From NCBI RefSeq assembly GCF_014284195.1, contig NZ_JACOGC010000004.1, positions 186,001-250,000 of the forward strand: a stretch of DNA of 64,000 bases, given 5' to 3'. Below the pieces are notes generated by a model. That model did not search any database, had not been told where the DNA came from, and saw nothing but the letters and a program-made list of their open reading frames with translations. Numbering within the stretch: the first letter of the stretch is position 1; each line of letters opens with the position of its first letter. Positions 9,159 through 17,553 of the stretch are shown one piece after another. This DNA is from Cognatundibacterium griseum (GTDB lineage Bacteria > Pseudomonadota > Gammaproteobacteria > Burkholderiales > Burkholderiaceae_D). The translations under genes were made by a program, and so were the position numbers.

Positions 9159-9866
9159 ATGAAAATTTTTTCTGCCCTGATTTTGCTGACTGCCATCGCC
9201 CAAACCGGCGCCGTGGCCGCACCGGCACAGAGCGCTGCTGCGGCCAGCGCGGCACCTGATCTCGATCTGCGCGTGCAGTACTACAGCAAAGTGCTGACCC
9301 CGGAAGGCGTCACGCGCGAAGCCAGCTATGAAGAAGCCCTGTCGCGCCGCCCGCGCCATGTCCTGATCGCCCGTGTGCTGCCCAAAAACGTCAGCGATAT
9401 CCACGACGACGATGCCAAGGGCACACAGCACAAGCACTTCAATCACGTACTGATTCCTCGCCATATTTTTCTGGACAATCAGAAAACGCGGATTGAATTC
9501 ATCGACACCATCCACAAAGAAGTCATCGCCATTCCTGCTTCGGAATACAACAACGTGAATTTCGACGGTTCCTGGGAAAATGCGTTTTACCTGCTGGACC
9601 CGCAACTGGTGAAAAGCATCCCGCTTTCTTCCCGCACATCTGCTGTTCCCGGCGCACGCTGGCGTGAGCGTGAAAACAATGCCAATTTCCAGCGCATTTT
9701 GTGGGATGAGCAAAAGCAGATTCCGCTGATCGTCGAAAGCGGTGACAAGGCCGGAACTTTTTTCCGGCGTATGGAAGTCCGCCTGCAAAATACACTGCGC
9801 AGCGACCTGCCGTGGCTGAATACCAAGGGCTATGCGCAGAAAGAATACGCCGACTTTTTAGACTGA
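9159..9866 (+). CDS. Secreted protein of unknown function
   Basis: 235 residues beginning with a signal peptide (MKIFSALILLTAIAQTGAVA, then Ala-rich). The mature part has no cysteine and no motif I recognise. It includes an HDDDAKGTQHKHFNH segment with several potential metal ligands and a charged C-terminal half. It follows a strong terminator, so it is expressed separately from the phosphatases. I do not assign a function; codon use and a clean signal sequence support a real gene. Confidence 0.7.
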   Translation: MKIFSALILLTAIAQTGAVAAPAQSAAAASAAPDLDLRVQYYSKVLTPEGVTREASYEEALSRRPRHVLIARVLPKNVSDIHDDDAKGTQHKHFNHVLIPRHIFLDNQKTRIEFIDTIHKEVIAIPASEYNNVNFDGSWENAFYLLDPQLVKSIPLSSRTSAVPGARWRERENNANFQRILWDEQKQIPLIVESGDKAGTFFRRMEVRLQNTLRSDLPWLNTKGYAQKEYADFLD

Positions 9867-10062
9867 CGACAGCGTTCCCGATACGCAGAAACAAGCCCGT
9901 CATCACAGGCGGACAATCTGCGGCACGGAATGTCTCACGGAAATGGCTGGTGCGCGAAATACCCGCCAGCCTGCAAAAGTGTTTTTTTCAGAACCGGTAA
10001 TGCACCGATTCGCTGATGACCAGCTTTCTCAGTATTTCTCAGTCCCCAGGTAAAACATAGTT

Positions 10063-10092
10063 TTGCAACTCAATTGCATTTTCAGGCATAAT
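10063..10092 (+). promoter_or_regulatory. zur promoter with candidate Zur box
   Basis: The 15-mer TGCAACTCAATTGCA (10064-10078) has perfect 5-bp arms TGCAA/TTGCA. It overlaps a -35-like TTGCAA (10063-10068), 18 bp before CATAAT (10087-10092). A nearly identical 15-mer lies at 12354-12368 upstream of the zinc-receptor genes. Shared position and symmetry suggest an autoregulatory Zur operator. Confidence 0.6.
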
Positions 10093-10124
10093 ACCCATTC
10101 CAGCGACTTGCTTGTGAATGATTC

Positions 10125-10598
10125 ATGCCTGCTGACTTACCTCTGTTATCTGCCGCCGACCTGCTGCGCGACGCCGGCGTGCGCCCGACCGGAGCTCGGC
10201 AAAAAGTGCTCGGCGTCCTGCTGCACAGCCAGCGCGCCCTGACGCATCTGGATGTGCAGGATGCTCTGCCGGACATGGACCGCGTCACACTGTACCGGGC
10301 GCTTGACTGCCTGACCGATGCCCGCCTGGCGCACAAGATTTCCGGTGATGACAGGGTATTTCGTTACAGCATCGGTCACGAACAGGTCAACGGTAACAAG
10401 CACGGCAGCAGCCAGCATCAGCACGGGCATTTCAAATGCACACGCTGCGCCAAAGTATTCTGCATGCAGGATACGCAGCAGCCGGCAGCGCTGCGCCGGC
10501 AATTGCAGATCAACCTGGAAAGCACGCTCGGCCAGGGTTTCCAGAGTCACGATATTGAGCTGACCATCAAGGGCTGGTGCCCGGATTGTTCCCATTAA
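10125..10598 (+). CDS. zur: Fur-family zinc uptake regulator
   Basis: 157 residues. Winged-helix domain about 1-85 (LLRDAGVRPTGARQKVLGVLL, then ALTHLDVQDAL..MDRVTLYRALDCL). The dimerisation domain follows with HQHGHFKCTRCAKVFCM and a C-terminal WCPDCSH; the two CxxC pairs form the structural zinc site. The His-rich hinge and the partners downstream (COG0523 GTPase, ZnuD-like receptor) favour Zur over Fur. The cobW-like gene starts 16 bp after the stop. Likely autoregulated through the palindrome overlapping its promoter. Confidence 0.85.
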   Translation: MPADLPLLSAADLLRDAGVRPTGARQKVLGVLLHSQRALTHLDVQDALPDMDRVTLYRALDCLTDARLAHKISGDDRVFRYSIGHEQVNGNKHGSSQHQHGHFKCTRCAKVFCMQDTQQPAALRRQLQINLESTLGQGFQSHDIELTIKGWCPDCSH

Positions 10599-10614
10599 TT
10601 TTTCCCGGATCGTT

Positions 10615-11679
10615 ATGGCATTGATACCTACCACCATCCTCACCGGCTTTCTCGGCGCAGGAAAAACCACGTTACTGAACCGCATACTGCAGGAAAATCA
10701 CGGCTATCAGATTGCGGTGATTGAAAATGAATTCGGCCAGGAAAACATCGATAATGAAATCCTGGTGCAGGACAGTAACGAGCAGATCGTCGAAATGAAT
10801 AACGGCTGCATCTGCTGTACTGTGCGCGGCGACCTGATCATCGCCCTGAGCCGGCTGATCCAGCAGAAAAATGAAGGAAAAATTCATTTTGACCGCGTCG
10901 TGATTGAAACCACCGGCCTGGCCAATCCCGGCCCGGTGGCCCAGACCTTTTTTGTGGATGAAGAAATCGGCATGCATTACATGCTGGATGCCGTCGTTAC
11001 CGTGGTGGATGCGCGGCACGCCATGCAGCAGCTGGATGAACACGAAGAAGCGCAGCGTCAGGTCGGTTTCGCCGATAAAATCCTGTTGTCCAAAACCGAT
11101 CTGGTGACGCCTGCCGAAGTAGCAGCATTGCGCACCCGCTTAAGCCGCATCAATCCCAGAGCGCCGGTGGCCATCGCCGATTTCGGCAAGATTGCCATTG
11201 CTGAAGTGCTGGATCTGAAAGGCTTTCACCTGAACGCCAAGCTGGAACTGGATCCGGATTTCCTGCAGGCGGAAGAACAGGAACAGGCCGCCCACGACCA
11301 TGACGAACACTGCGGCGAACACTGTGATCATGCACATCACACCCACGATCACAAGCACGATCATCACCATCCGCACCATTCGGATGAGATTGCCGCGTTC
11401 ACCTTCAAAAGCACACGTCCGTTCAACACCGGACAGCTGGATGAATTCCTTGGCGGGCTGGTGCAGGTATTCGGTCCGCGCATGTTGCGCTACAAAGGTG
11501 TGCTGTATATGGAAGGCGCTGACCGCAAGGTGATTTTTCAGGGTGTGCACCAGATTATGGGCACGGATATCGGCGTTGCGTGGGCAGAAAACGAAACCAG
11601 AGAAAGTAAAATGGTGTTTATTGGCAAAAATCTACCAAAAGACATATTTATTCAAGGTTTGGAGCATTGTTTGGTATAA
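10615..11679 (+). CDS. COG0523 (CobW/ZigA-type) metallochaperone GTPase
   Basis: 354 residues. Walker A GFLGAGKTTLLN (about 9-20), the metal-binding CxCC motif in NGCICCTVRGD (about 64-67), SKTDLV for guanine recognition and a C-terminal CobW_C domain. Between the domains is a very His-rich stretch (about 222-260) with repeated HDH, HxHH and two Cys, expected to bind zinc. COG0523 proteins under Zur are zinc chaperones delivering metal to client enzymes during starvation; position after zur supports that role here rather than cobalamin synthesis. Confidence 0.88.
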   Translation: MALIPTTILTGFLGAGKTTLLNRILQENHGYQIAVIENEFGQENIDNEILVQDSNEQIVEMNNGCICCTVRGDLIIALSRLIQQKNEGKIHFDRVVIETTGLANPGPVAQTFFVDEEIGMHYMLDAVVTVVDARHAMQQLDEHEEAQRQVGFADKILLSKTDLVTPAEVAALRTRLSRINPRAPVAIADFGKIAIAEVLDLKGFHLNAKLELDPDFLQAEEQEQAAHDHDEHCGEHCDHAHHTHDHKHDHHHPHHSDEIAAFTFKSTRPFNTGQLDEFLGGLVQVFGPRMLRYKGVLYMEGADRKVIFQGVHQIMGTDIGVAWAENETRESKMVFIGKNLPKDIFIQGLEHCLV

Positions 11680-11824
11680 ACTATCGGGCTACTGATATCA
11701 GGCCTATCCGTCAGGCAACCCGCCACAGATCAGCCGGTATAAGTAAGGGGAGGATCATCATCTGCGCACCAAACCGTGACGGATATTTTCTACGTATTAA
11801 CCCGTTGTATCGAAAGTAAGCGAA

Positions 11825-12280
11825 GTGGCAACTAAATCACCTAAATCGACTGCTACAGTCAGCGCCCCCGAAGCTCTGCTCACCGAGGAACAAATCCTTG
11901 CCATGAGTGAGAAGGACTATATGAACGCTGCCCAACTGGCCTTTTTCAAAGCCCGTTTGCAGCAGCTTGAAAAAGATTTGCTGAAGAATGCCGACGAAAC
12001 AACCGAGCATCTCCGTGAAACCGTGCTGGTGCCCGATCCCGCAGACCGTGCGACGATTGAGGAAGAACATGCGCTCGAATTACGTACCCGTGATCGCGAA
12101 CGGAAATTGCTGAAGAAAGTACAGCAAGCCATTATCAGTATTGATGAAGGCGACTATGGCTGGTGTGAAGAAACCGGGGAACCGATCGGCGTACCACGCC
12201 TCCTGGCCCGCCCGACAGCCACCCTGTCACTGGAAGCGCAGCAACGGCGTGAAATGAAACAGAAGCTGTACGGCGATTAA
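11825..12280 (+). CDS. dksA: DksA-family transcription factor lacking most zinc-finger cysteines
   Basis: 151 residues, GTG start. DksA modulates RNA polymerase with ppGpp through a coiled coil inserted in the secondary channel; here the coiled coil spans about 38-105 with the acidic tip at DPADRAT. The four-Cys zinc finger is degenerate: WCEETG keeps only the first Cys, and the second pair reads TLSLEAQ. This CxxT...SxxA pattern is that of zinc-independent DksA2 of Pseudomonas aeruginosa. It may also be the normal form in this lineage. It lies 145 bp after the COG0523 gene. Confidence 0.9.
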   Translation: MATKSPKSTATVSAPEALLTEEQILAMSEKDYMNAAQLAFFKARLQQLEKDLLKNADETTEHLRETVLVPDPADRATIEEEHALELRTRDRERKLLKKVQQAIISIDEGDYGWCEETGEPIGVPRLLARPTATLSLEAQQRREMKQKLYGD

Positions 12281-12314
12281 TCCGGCTGTCATATCAACGC
12301 GTTATACTGAAAAT

Positions 12315-12341
12315 GCGTGCTCATCATCTGCACGCTTTTTT
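12315..12341 (+). terminator. Intrinsic terminator after dksA
   Basis: GCGTGC (12315-12320) and GCACGC (12330-12335) with a 9-nt loop, followed by six T. It separates the zur-cobW-dksA unit from the candidate Zur box of the next operon. Confidence 0.65.
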
Positions 12342-12353
12342 CACGCCGGAAAC

Positions 12354-12368
12354 TGCAACTTTGTTGCA
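12354..12368. promoter_or_regulatory. Second candidate Zur box
   Basis: TGCAACTTTGTTGCA: perfect 6-3-6 palindrome, 12 of 15 positions identical to the site in the zur promoter. It is about 190 bp upstream of the small gene that precedes the ZnuD-like receptor; promoter elements around it are not clear. Confidence 0.55.
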
Positions 12369-12557
12369 ATTGATGGAACTTTACCATGATCATTCCGGTC
12401 AGATCGCCTGGCACCATGTCAGTCTAACCTGACCGAAATCAAATTGACGTTGGCTTTTCACCACAGTTTTTACGTACATTGCAGTGAGTCCGGCAGCATC
12501 GAGGGCGCCATCCGGTTCGCGATATAAAAAAAGATTATTCCTGACATTACCGATTTC

Positions 12558-12944
12558 ATGAGACTGTCCGCCCCGCTCCGCTCCAAACAGGCACGCCACT
12601 GGCTGCTTTGTTTGCTGCTGCCTGCGCTGTTGCTGGCGCAGTGGGTCGGCTTATCGCACAAACTGTCCCATTTCGGCTGGGCGGGCGGCAAAACCCGGAT
12701 CAGCATCAGCGCTGAGAATCCGGTTTTTTCGTTCTGGCAATCCGGTCAGGCTGACAACGACGAAAGCGTACTGCACTCATGCGCACTGTTTGATGCCACT
12801 GTCAGCGCAGATTATCTGCAGGCAGTCATCCCTGCGCTGCCAGCCGTTTCCAAAGCACGGTTTGACGCCGTCTCCGAATCCTTCCTGGTCTGGCTGGCAA
12901 AACTGATTCCGGCCTTTGCTCCGCGCGCACCACCACTTTCCTGA
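12558..12944 (+). CDS. Small membrane or secreted protein preceding the zinc receptor
   Basis: 128 residues. An N-terminal hydrophobic segment (about 14-34, HWLLCLLLPALLLAQWVGL) works as signal peptide or membrane anchor. Then follow SHKLSHFGW and LHSCALFDATVSADYL, giving three His and a Cys that could bind metal, and a hydrophobic C-terminal third ending in PRAPPLS. I cannot name a family with certainty; it recalls small DUF2946-like proteins near metal receptor genes. It sits between a candidate Zur box and the receptor (105 bp downstream), suggesting a role in zinc uptake. Confidence 0.6.
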   Translation: MRLSAPLRSKQARHWLLCLLLPALLLAQWVGLSHKLSHFGWAGGKTRISISAENPVFSFWQSGQADNDESVLHSCALFDATVSADYLQAVIPALPAVSKARFDAVSESFLVWLAKLIPAFAPRAPPLS

Positions 12945-13049
12945 ACCACAATCACCGCCGGCACGGCTGGCGCTATCTGGTATCGATGACTGCGGCAACC
13001 GCCGGTCATCGTCATCTGTGTTTGTTATTTTTGTGTTTCGGGAATTCTT

Positions 13050-15050
13050 ATGTCTTTTCAACGTACCGCGATGGCGATGGCCGTCCTCTCCGCGCTAGCC
13101 TGCGCCCATTCATCCGCCTTTGCACAGGCAATCAGCACCGTGACCGTCTCTTCCAATCCACTGGGAAATGATGAAGACATGCAGGTATTAACACCGGCAA
13201 AAATTCTGGCAGGCCCTGAGCTGCGCGCCAAAATCGGTACATCTCTGGGGGACACGCTGGGAGGCGAGCTGGGCGTCTCCGCTTCCGGCTTCGGAGCCGG
13301 CGCCTCCCGTCCGATTATCCGCGGCCTGGAAGGGCCGCGCGTCAAAATCCTGCAAAACGGCATGGGCGTGGCGGATATTTCCAGCCTATCCAATGACCAT
13401 GCGGTCGCCAGCGAAAGTGCGACTGCGCAGCAAATCGAAATCCTGCGCGGACCGGCAGCACTGCTGTATGGCAGCGGCGCCATCGGCGGACTGGTGAATG
13501 TGATTGATAACCGGATTCCGACCGTACTGAATAAGCAGTGGGGTGGTGAAGCCGAACTGCGCAGCGGCAGCGTCAATCAGGAAAAAGGCGCTTCTTTTTC
13601 GATTGACGGCTCCAGCGGTAACATCGGCCTGCATGCCGACGGCAATGCCCGTGAAACCGCGGATTATCAAATCCCCGGCCATGCCAGTCTCATCGACAGC
13701 AGCTCTGCCACCGGCAGATTGCCATCCAGCTTTACCCGTGAACACAGCCTGAGCCTGGGCGCATCCCTCATCGAACAATGGGGCTATCTGGGTGCAGCAG
13801 TGCAAAATCTGAATGACCATTACGGCATTCCCACCGCAGAAAAATCGTATATCGACCTGGAGCAAAACCGGCTGGATCTGGAAGGTCTGCTGAAATCGCC
13901 GCTGACGGGATTTGACAGCCTGCAATTCAAACTCAGCGGCACGGATTATCAACACACCGAAAAAGCCGAAAATGGCGCGCCTGCGACTTATTTCAAAAAT
14001 AAAATGCTGGAAAGCCGTCTGGTACTGAACCATCCTGCGTGGGCAGGCTGGCAGGGCAGCTGGGGATTGCAGACCGAGCAGGTGCGTTTTTCCGCCTTGT
14101 CCGCAGCCACTGGTCGCGCAGATACCGTGCCGCAAACCCGCTCCAGTTCAGTTGCCGCCTTTGTACTGGAACAGCGCCAGTTTGGCACCGTTCTCGGCAG
14201 CGCGGGCCTGCGGCTGGAAAATGTGCGCCGTACGCCGGACGCTGTCAGCAATCTGCCGGGCAGGAGTTTTAGCCTGTATTCGGCTTCCGCAGGCGGCCTG
14301 TGGGAATTTACCCCCGGCTACAGCGCCGGACTCAGCCTGTCGCTGGCGCAACGCGCCCCGGCAACGGAAGAACTGTATTCTGAAGGCCCGCATGAATCAA
14401 CCGCAACCTTCGATATCGGTAATCCGAATATGAAAAAAGAGAGTTCGCATAATCTCGAATTCAGCCTGCAAAAAACACATGGCCTGCTGCGCTGGAAAAT
14501 CAATGCCTTCCTGAATCAGATCAGCAACTATATCTACGGCCATACCGATGGCACCAAAGTCAATGCCGAAGGTATCGCGGCAGCAGACGGCGAGTTTACC
14601 CAGCGTTACTGGTCGCAGGCCTCGGCACAGATTCACGGCGGCGAGGCGGAGCTCAGTTATAACCATACGGGGGAAGGTTTTTCTGCCCGCGTCTTTGCCG
14701 ATTTGTCACGCGGCACATTGACAGACATTGGTAATCTGCCGCTGCAACCGGCAGTCCGTACCGGTATCGATCTGGGCTATAAAATGAATGGCTGGCGCAC
14801 CGGCCTGAATATCCTGCACGCCAGCCAGCAGGACCGGCTGGCCAGTTTTGAGAGCTTCGTCACACCGTCTTACACCAGGGTCGACGCCAGCCTCAGCTAC
14901 TCGCATCCGTATGCGCGCAGCCAGATGACCTGGTTCCTGATGGCCAAAAACCTGCTGAATCAGGATATCCGGCTCTCCACATCGATCCTCAGAGAAACAG
15001 TTCCGCAACCTGGAAGAAACGTGATTGCCGGGGTCAGGGTCAGTTTTTAA
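13050..15050 (+). CDS. TonB-dependent outer-membrane receptor, ZnuD-like
   Basis: 666 residues with signal peptide ending HSSAFAQA. Plug domain about 30-160 with PIIRGLEGPRVKILQNGMG, SLSNDHAVASES and EILRGPAALLYGSGAIGGLVNV, then a 22-strand barrel ending in the aromatic GVRVSF typical of outer-membrane proteins. The plug motifs closely resemble Neisseria ZnuD. The extended His-rich loop of neisserial ZnuD is not obvious. Position in a zur cluster after a candidate Zur box supports zinc (or zinc complex) import; the substrate is inferred. Confidence 0.85.
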   Translation: MSFQRTAMAMAVLSALACAHSSAFAQAISTVTVSSNPLGNDEDMQVLTPAKILAGPELRAKIGTSLGDTLGGELGVSASGFGAGASRPIIRGLEGPRVKILQNGMGVADISSLSNDHAVASESATAQQIEILRGPAALLYGSGAIGGLVNVIDNRIPTVLNKQWGGEAELRSGSVNQEKGASFSIDGSSGNIGLHADGNARETADYQIPGHASLIDSSSATGRLPSSFTREHSLSLGASLIEQWGYLGAAVQNLNDHYGIPTAEKSYIDLEQNRLDLEGLLKSPLTGFDSLQFKLSGTDYQHTEKAENGAPATYFKNKMLESRLVLNHPAWAGWQGSWGLQTEQVRFSALSAATGRADTVPQTRSSSVAAFVLEQRQFGTVLGSAGLRLENVRRTPDAVSNLPGRSFSLYSASAGGLWEFTPGYSAGLSLSLAQRAPATEELYSEGPHESTATFDIGNPNMKKESSHNLEFSLQKTHGLLRWKINAFLNQISNYIYGHTDGTKVNAEGIAAADGEFTQRYWSQASAQIHGGEAELSYNHTGEGFSARVFADLSRGTLTDIGNLPLQPAVRTGIDLGYKMNGWRTGLNILHASQQDRLASFESFVTPSYTRVDASLSYSHPYARSQMTWFLMAKNLLNQDIRLSTSILRETVPQPGRNVIAGVRVSF

Positions 15051-15107
15051 TGCAGCGAAGTTGTTACCAAATGTAATAACGAACTGGAAAGAAATATTTA
15101 CAATTCG

Positions 15108-15135
15108 AAATGGGAGGTGCAACTCCTCCCATTTT
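15108..15135 (+). terminator. Intrinsic terminator after the receptor gene
   Basis: AAATGGGAGG (15108-15117) / CCTCCCATTT (15125-15134) with a 7-nt loop; the T-tract is short because it is part of the stem. Confidence 0.7.
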
Positions 15136-15311
15136 CATTGATCTGACGCAAAATTTAGCATTTCTCCTGGCATTATCATTCAATTTGTTTTTATTTTAAG
15201 CAAAATCAGTATTACATTCTCCGGGCAGGCTCCCCATTCATCCTGAATTCAGAATATACTTAAAACCCGTAGGTGTTTGTTTGCGCATTAATGTAATTTC
15301 TTGGGAATAGC

Positions 15312-16742
15312 GTGGGGATTTTCTCTCTTTTCAACAAAAAAGGCGGCAAAAAAGAAGATCGTTCCACAGAGAAATCTTCTTCTAAGAAAACTCGTTCGCA
15401 ATCTGGGAATACCGTCATCACTGGTTTCCAGAACAGCGAGATTTTCAGCAATTCGGTTATTGCCCAACGCCATGTCGCTCGCGCCACCGAACGCAAGATT
15501 GATGCGATCGAATTCGAAATGTCGCGCGACATCGTCAAGACCCGGCCACCGGCCCGACATAAACCCGATCTCGCAACAAACACGCAACAAGAAACATCAT
15601 CTGAGCTGTCAGCAGACACTCAGCCGCTGACTGTGCATACAGATGCACCGGCCTTCGCCTCTACGATGCCGATGACCATGCCCGCAGATTACCTGCTGGG
15701 TCAGAATACAGAGATTCCCAGAGCCGCACTGGCATACAGCGAATCGGTGCCGGTACTGGAAGAGGCTGCGATCCTGTTTGCGAGCGGCCAGACAGAAGTC
15801 GCCGAACAAATGCTGGATGCGGCAGTTCATCATCAGCAACTGGGGCCAGCGACCGAAATTGGCTGGCAGATGTTATTCGATTTATACCGTATTACCAATA
15901 ACCAGTATAAATTTGAAAGCCTGTCGCTGGATTACGCCAACAAATTTGAGACCTCGCCGCCGCTCTGGCCGGAAGACCAGAATGATGAGCAGCAGGAAAA
16001 AGTTGCTGGCAATGTCGCCACGCCCAGCATTATCTTTCCCAACAGGCTCGACAATGGCATCGTCAAGGTTTTGGCGAAAATGCGCGAAGCCAGCGCAAAA
16101 ACCGATACCTTGCGGCTGGACTTTTCCCGCGTCAAGGAAGTTGATCCGGTCGGTTGCGGCCTGCTGCTGCGCTCCCTGAAAAACCTGAGGAAAACCCGGC
16201 ACGACCTGATGCTGGTCGGTGCTCAGGATCTGGCAGAAAAAATCCGCGCCATCCTGCAAGTCGGCCGTCGCGATGAAACCGAGGCGCCCTGGCTACTGTT
16301 GCTGGAAATCCTGCAATTGCTGCATTTCCAAAATGCGTTTGAAGAAGCCAGCATTGATTACTGCATTACCTTTGAAGTATCGCCACCTTCGTTTGAAGCG
16401 CCAAAAATGAATGTGACCAGCGCATTCCCAGAATTGCTCAACGCAGACGATGACTTGCCTTCAGACCGGTTCATGATGCCGGCGGTAGTTGAATCCAGCG
16501 TTGATCCGCTGATCAAAGATATTGCGGAAAAAGCAGCACATCAATCAGTGCTGATCATCGACTGCAGCAAATTGAAACGGGTTGAGTTCAGTGCGTCAGC
16601 GGAATTACTGAGCGGCCTGGCTCCGATCGTCAGCAAACCGGGCAAATCCATCCGCTTTGAAGAAGTGAATTATCTGGTGATGATGCTGTTTAATGCGATG
16701 GGTCTGAAAAATATCGCCAGCATTTCCCTGCGCAAGCACTAG
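15312..16742 (+). CDS. STAS-like domain protein upstream of hslVU
   Basis: 476 residues from a GTG start (MGIFSLFNKKGGKKEDR), with GGGAA about 8 bp upstream. The N-terminal 150 residues are polar and low in structure. Two STAS/MlaB-like regions can be seen: about 245-360 (TLRLDFSRVKEVDPVGCGLL) and about 405-476 (VLIIDCSKLKRVEFSASAELL). Between and before them are helical segments. No signal peptide, so cytoplasmic. Genes of this kind occur next to hslV in related bacteria, but I know of no established function. It lies about 250 bp before hslV with its own upstream region. Confidence 0.7.
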   Translation: MGIFSLFNKKGGKKEDRSTEKSSSKKTRSQSGNTVITGFQNSEIFSNSVIAQRHVARATERKIDAIEFEMSRDIVKTRPPARHKPDLATNTQQETSSELSADTQPLTVHTDAPAFASTMPMTMPADYLLGQNTEIPRAALAYSESVPVLEEAAILFASGQTEVAEQMLDAAVHHQQLGPATEIGWQMLFDLYRITNNQYKFESLSLDYANKFETSPPLWPEDQNDEQQEKVAGNVATPSIIFPNRLDNGIVKVLAKMREASAKTDTLRLDFSRVKEVDPVGCGLLLRSLKNLRKTRHDLMLVGAQDLAEKIRAILQVGRRDETEAPWLLLLEILQLLHFQNAFEEASIDYCITFEVSPPSFEAPKMNVTSAFPELLNADDDLPSDRFMMPAVVESSVDPLIKDIAEKAAHQSVLIIDCSKLKRVEFSASAELLSGLAPIVSKPGKSIRFEEVNYLVMMLFNAMGLKNIASISLRKH

Positions 16743-16759
16743 ACTTCTCCCCGGACCTG

Positions 16760-16787
16760 CTTGTAAATCCGGGAACACGCCCCATTT
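16760..16787 (+). promoter_or_regulatory. Sigma-32 (heat-shock) promoter for hslVU
   Basis: CTTGTAA (16760-16766) and CCCCATTT (16780-16787) with a 13-bp spacer match the RpoH consensus (CTTGAAA, N13-15, CCCCATNT). It lies just after the STAS gene and about 200 bp upstream of hslV, leaving a long 5' leader. A weaker sigma-70 pair, TTGAAT (16880-16885) and CATAAT (16901-16906), is closer to hslV. Confidence 0.7.
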
Positions 16788-16989
16788 TCTATGCCATCCG
16801 GATTCGACCTGAGTCCCTGTCTGCCGGTCAGCTTTTCACTTTGCAAAATCGAATCCATACTTCTTTATTTTTCAAAGCTTTGAATGCTAGTAAGCACTGA
16901 CATAATTCTTCTGCGCCAGCCCGTCATCCGGACCATCGCGACGACAGCGCAGAACTCAGGACATCCTTCAATTTAATACGGGATACTCT

Positions 16990-17526
16990 ATGGAACAATT
17001 TCACGGCACCACCATTCTGACCGTTCGCCGCGGCAACAGCGTCGCTTTGGGCGGAGATGGACAGGTCACGCTTGGCAATATTGTCATGAAAGGCACAGCC
17101 CGCAAAGTGCGCAAGCTGTATCACAACAAAGTGCTGGCCGGTTTTGCCGGCGGGACGGCAGATGCCTTCACGCTGATTGAACGCTTCGAATCCAAACTTG
17201 AAAAGCATCAGGGGCATCTGATGCGCGCATCGGTCGAGCTGGCCAAGGACTGGCGCACTGACCGCATGCTGCGCCGCCTCGAAGCCATGCTGCTGGTCGC
17301 TGACAAAGACAGCACGCTGGTCATCACCGGCAATGGCGATGTACTGGAACCGAATCAGGGTATCGGCGCGATCGGCTCGGGCGGGACTTATGCGCAATCC
17401 GCTGCGATTGCCCTGTTTGAGAATACCGATTTATCCCCGGTGGAGATTGTGAAAAAGTCGCTGACCATCGCCGGTGAACTGTGCATTTACACCAATCTGT
17501 CCCACACAATAGAAACACTGGAATAA
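16990..17526 (+). CDS. hslV: ATP-dependent protease proteolytic subunit HslV
   Basis: 178 residues. Threonine protease of the HslVU (ClpQY) complex; the propeptide MEQFHG is removed to expose the catalytic Thr of TTILTVRRG (residue 7). GGDGQVTLG and the C-terminal AGELCIYTN motif are family hallmarks. Degrades misfolded and regulatory proteins with HslU in the cytoplasm. Start codon fixed by the short propeptide. hslU follows by 27 bp. Confidence 0.97.
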   Translation: MEQFHGTTILTVRRGNSVALGGDGQVTLGNIVMKGTARKVRKLYHNKVLAGFAGGTADAFTLIERFESKLEKHQGHLMRASVELAKDWRTDRMLRRLEAMLLVADKDSTLVITGNGDVLEPNQGIGAIGSGGTYAQSAAIALFENTDLSPVEIVKKSLTIAGELCIYTNLSHTIETLE

Positions 17527-17553
17527 AGGTAATTCGTCGCCGCATTCAACAAG

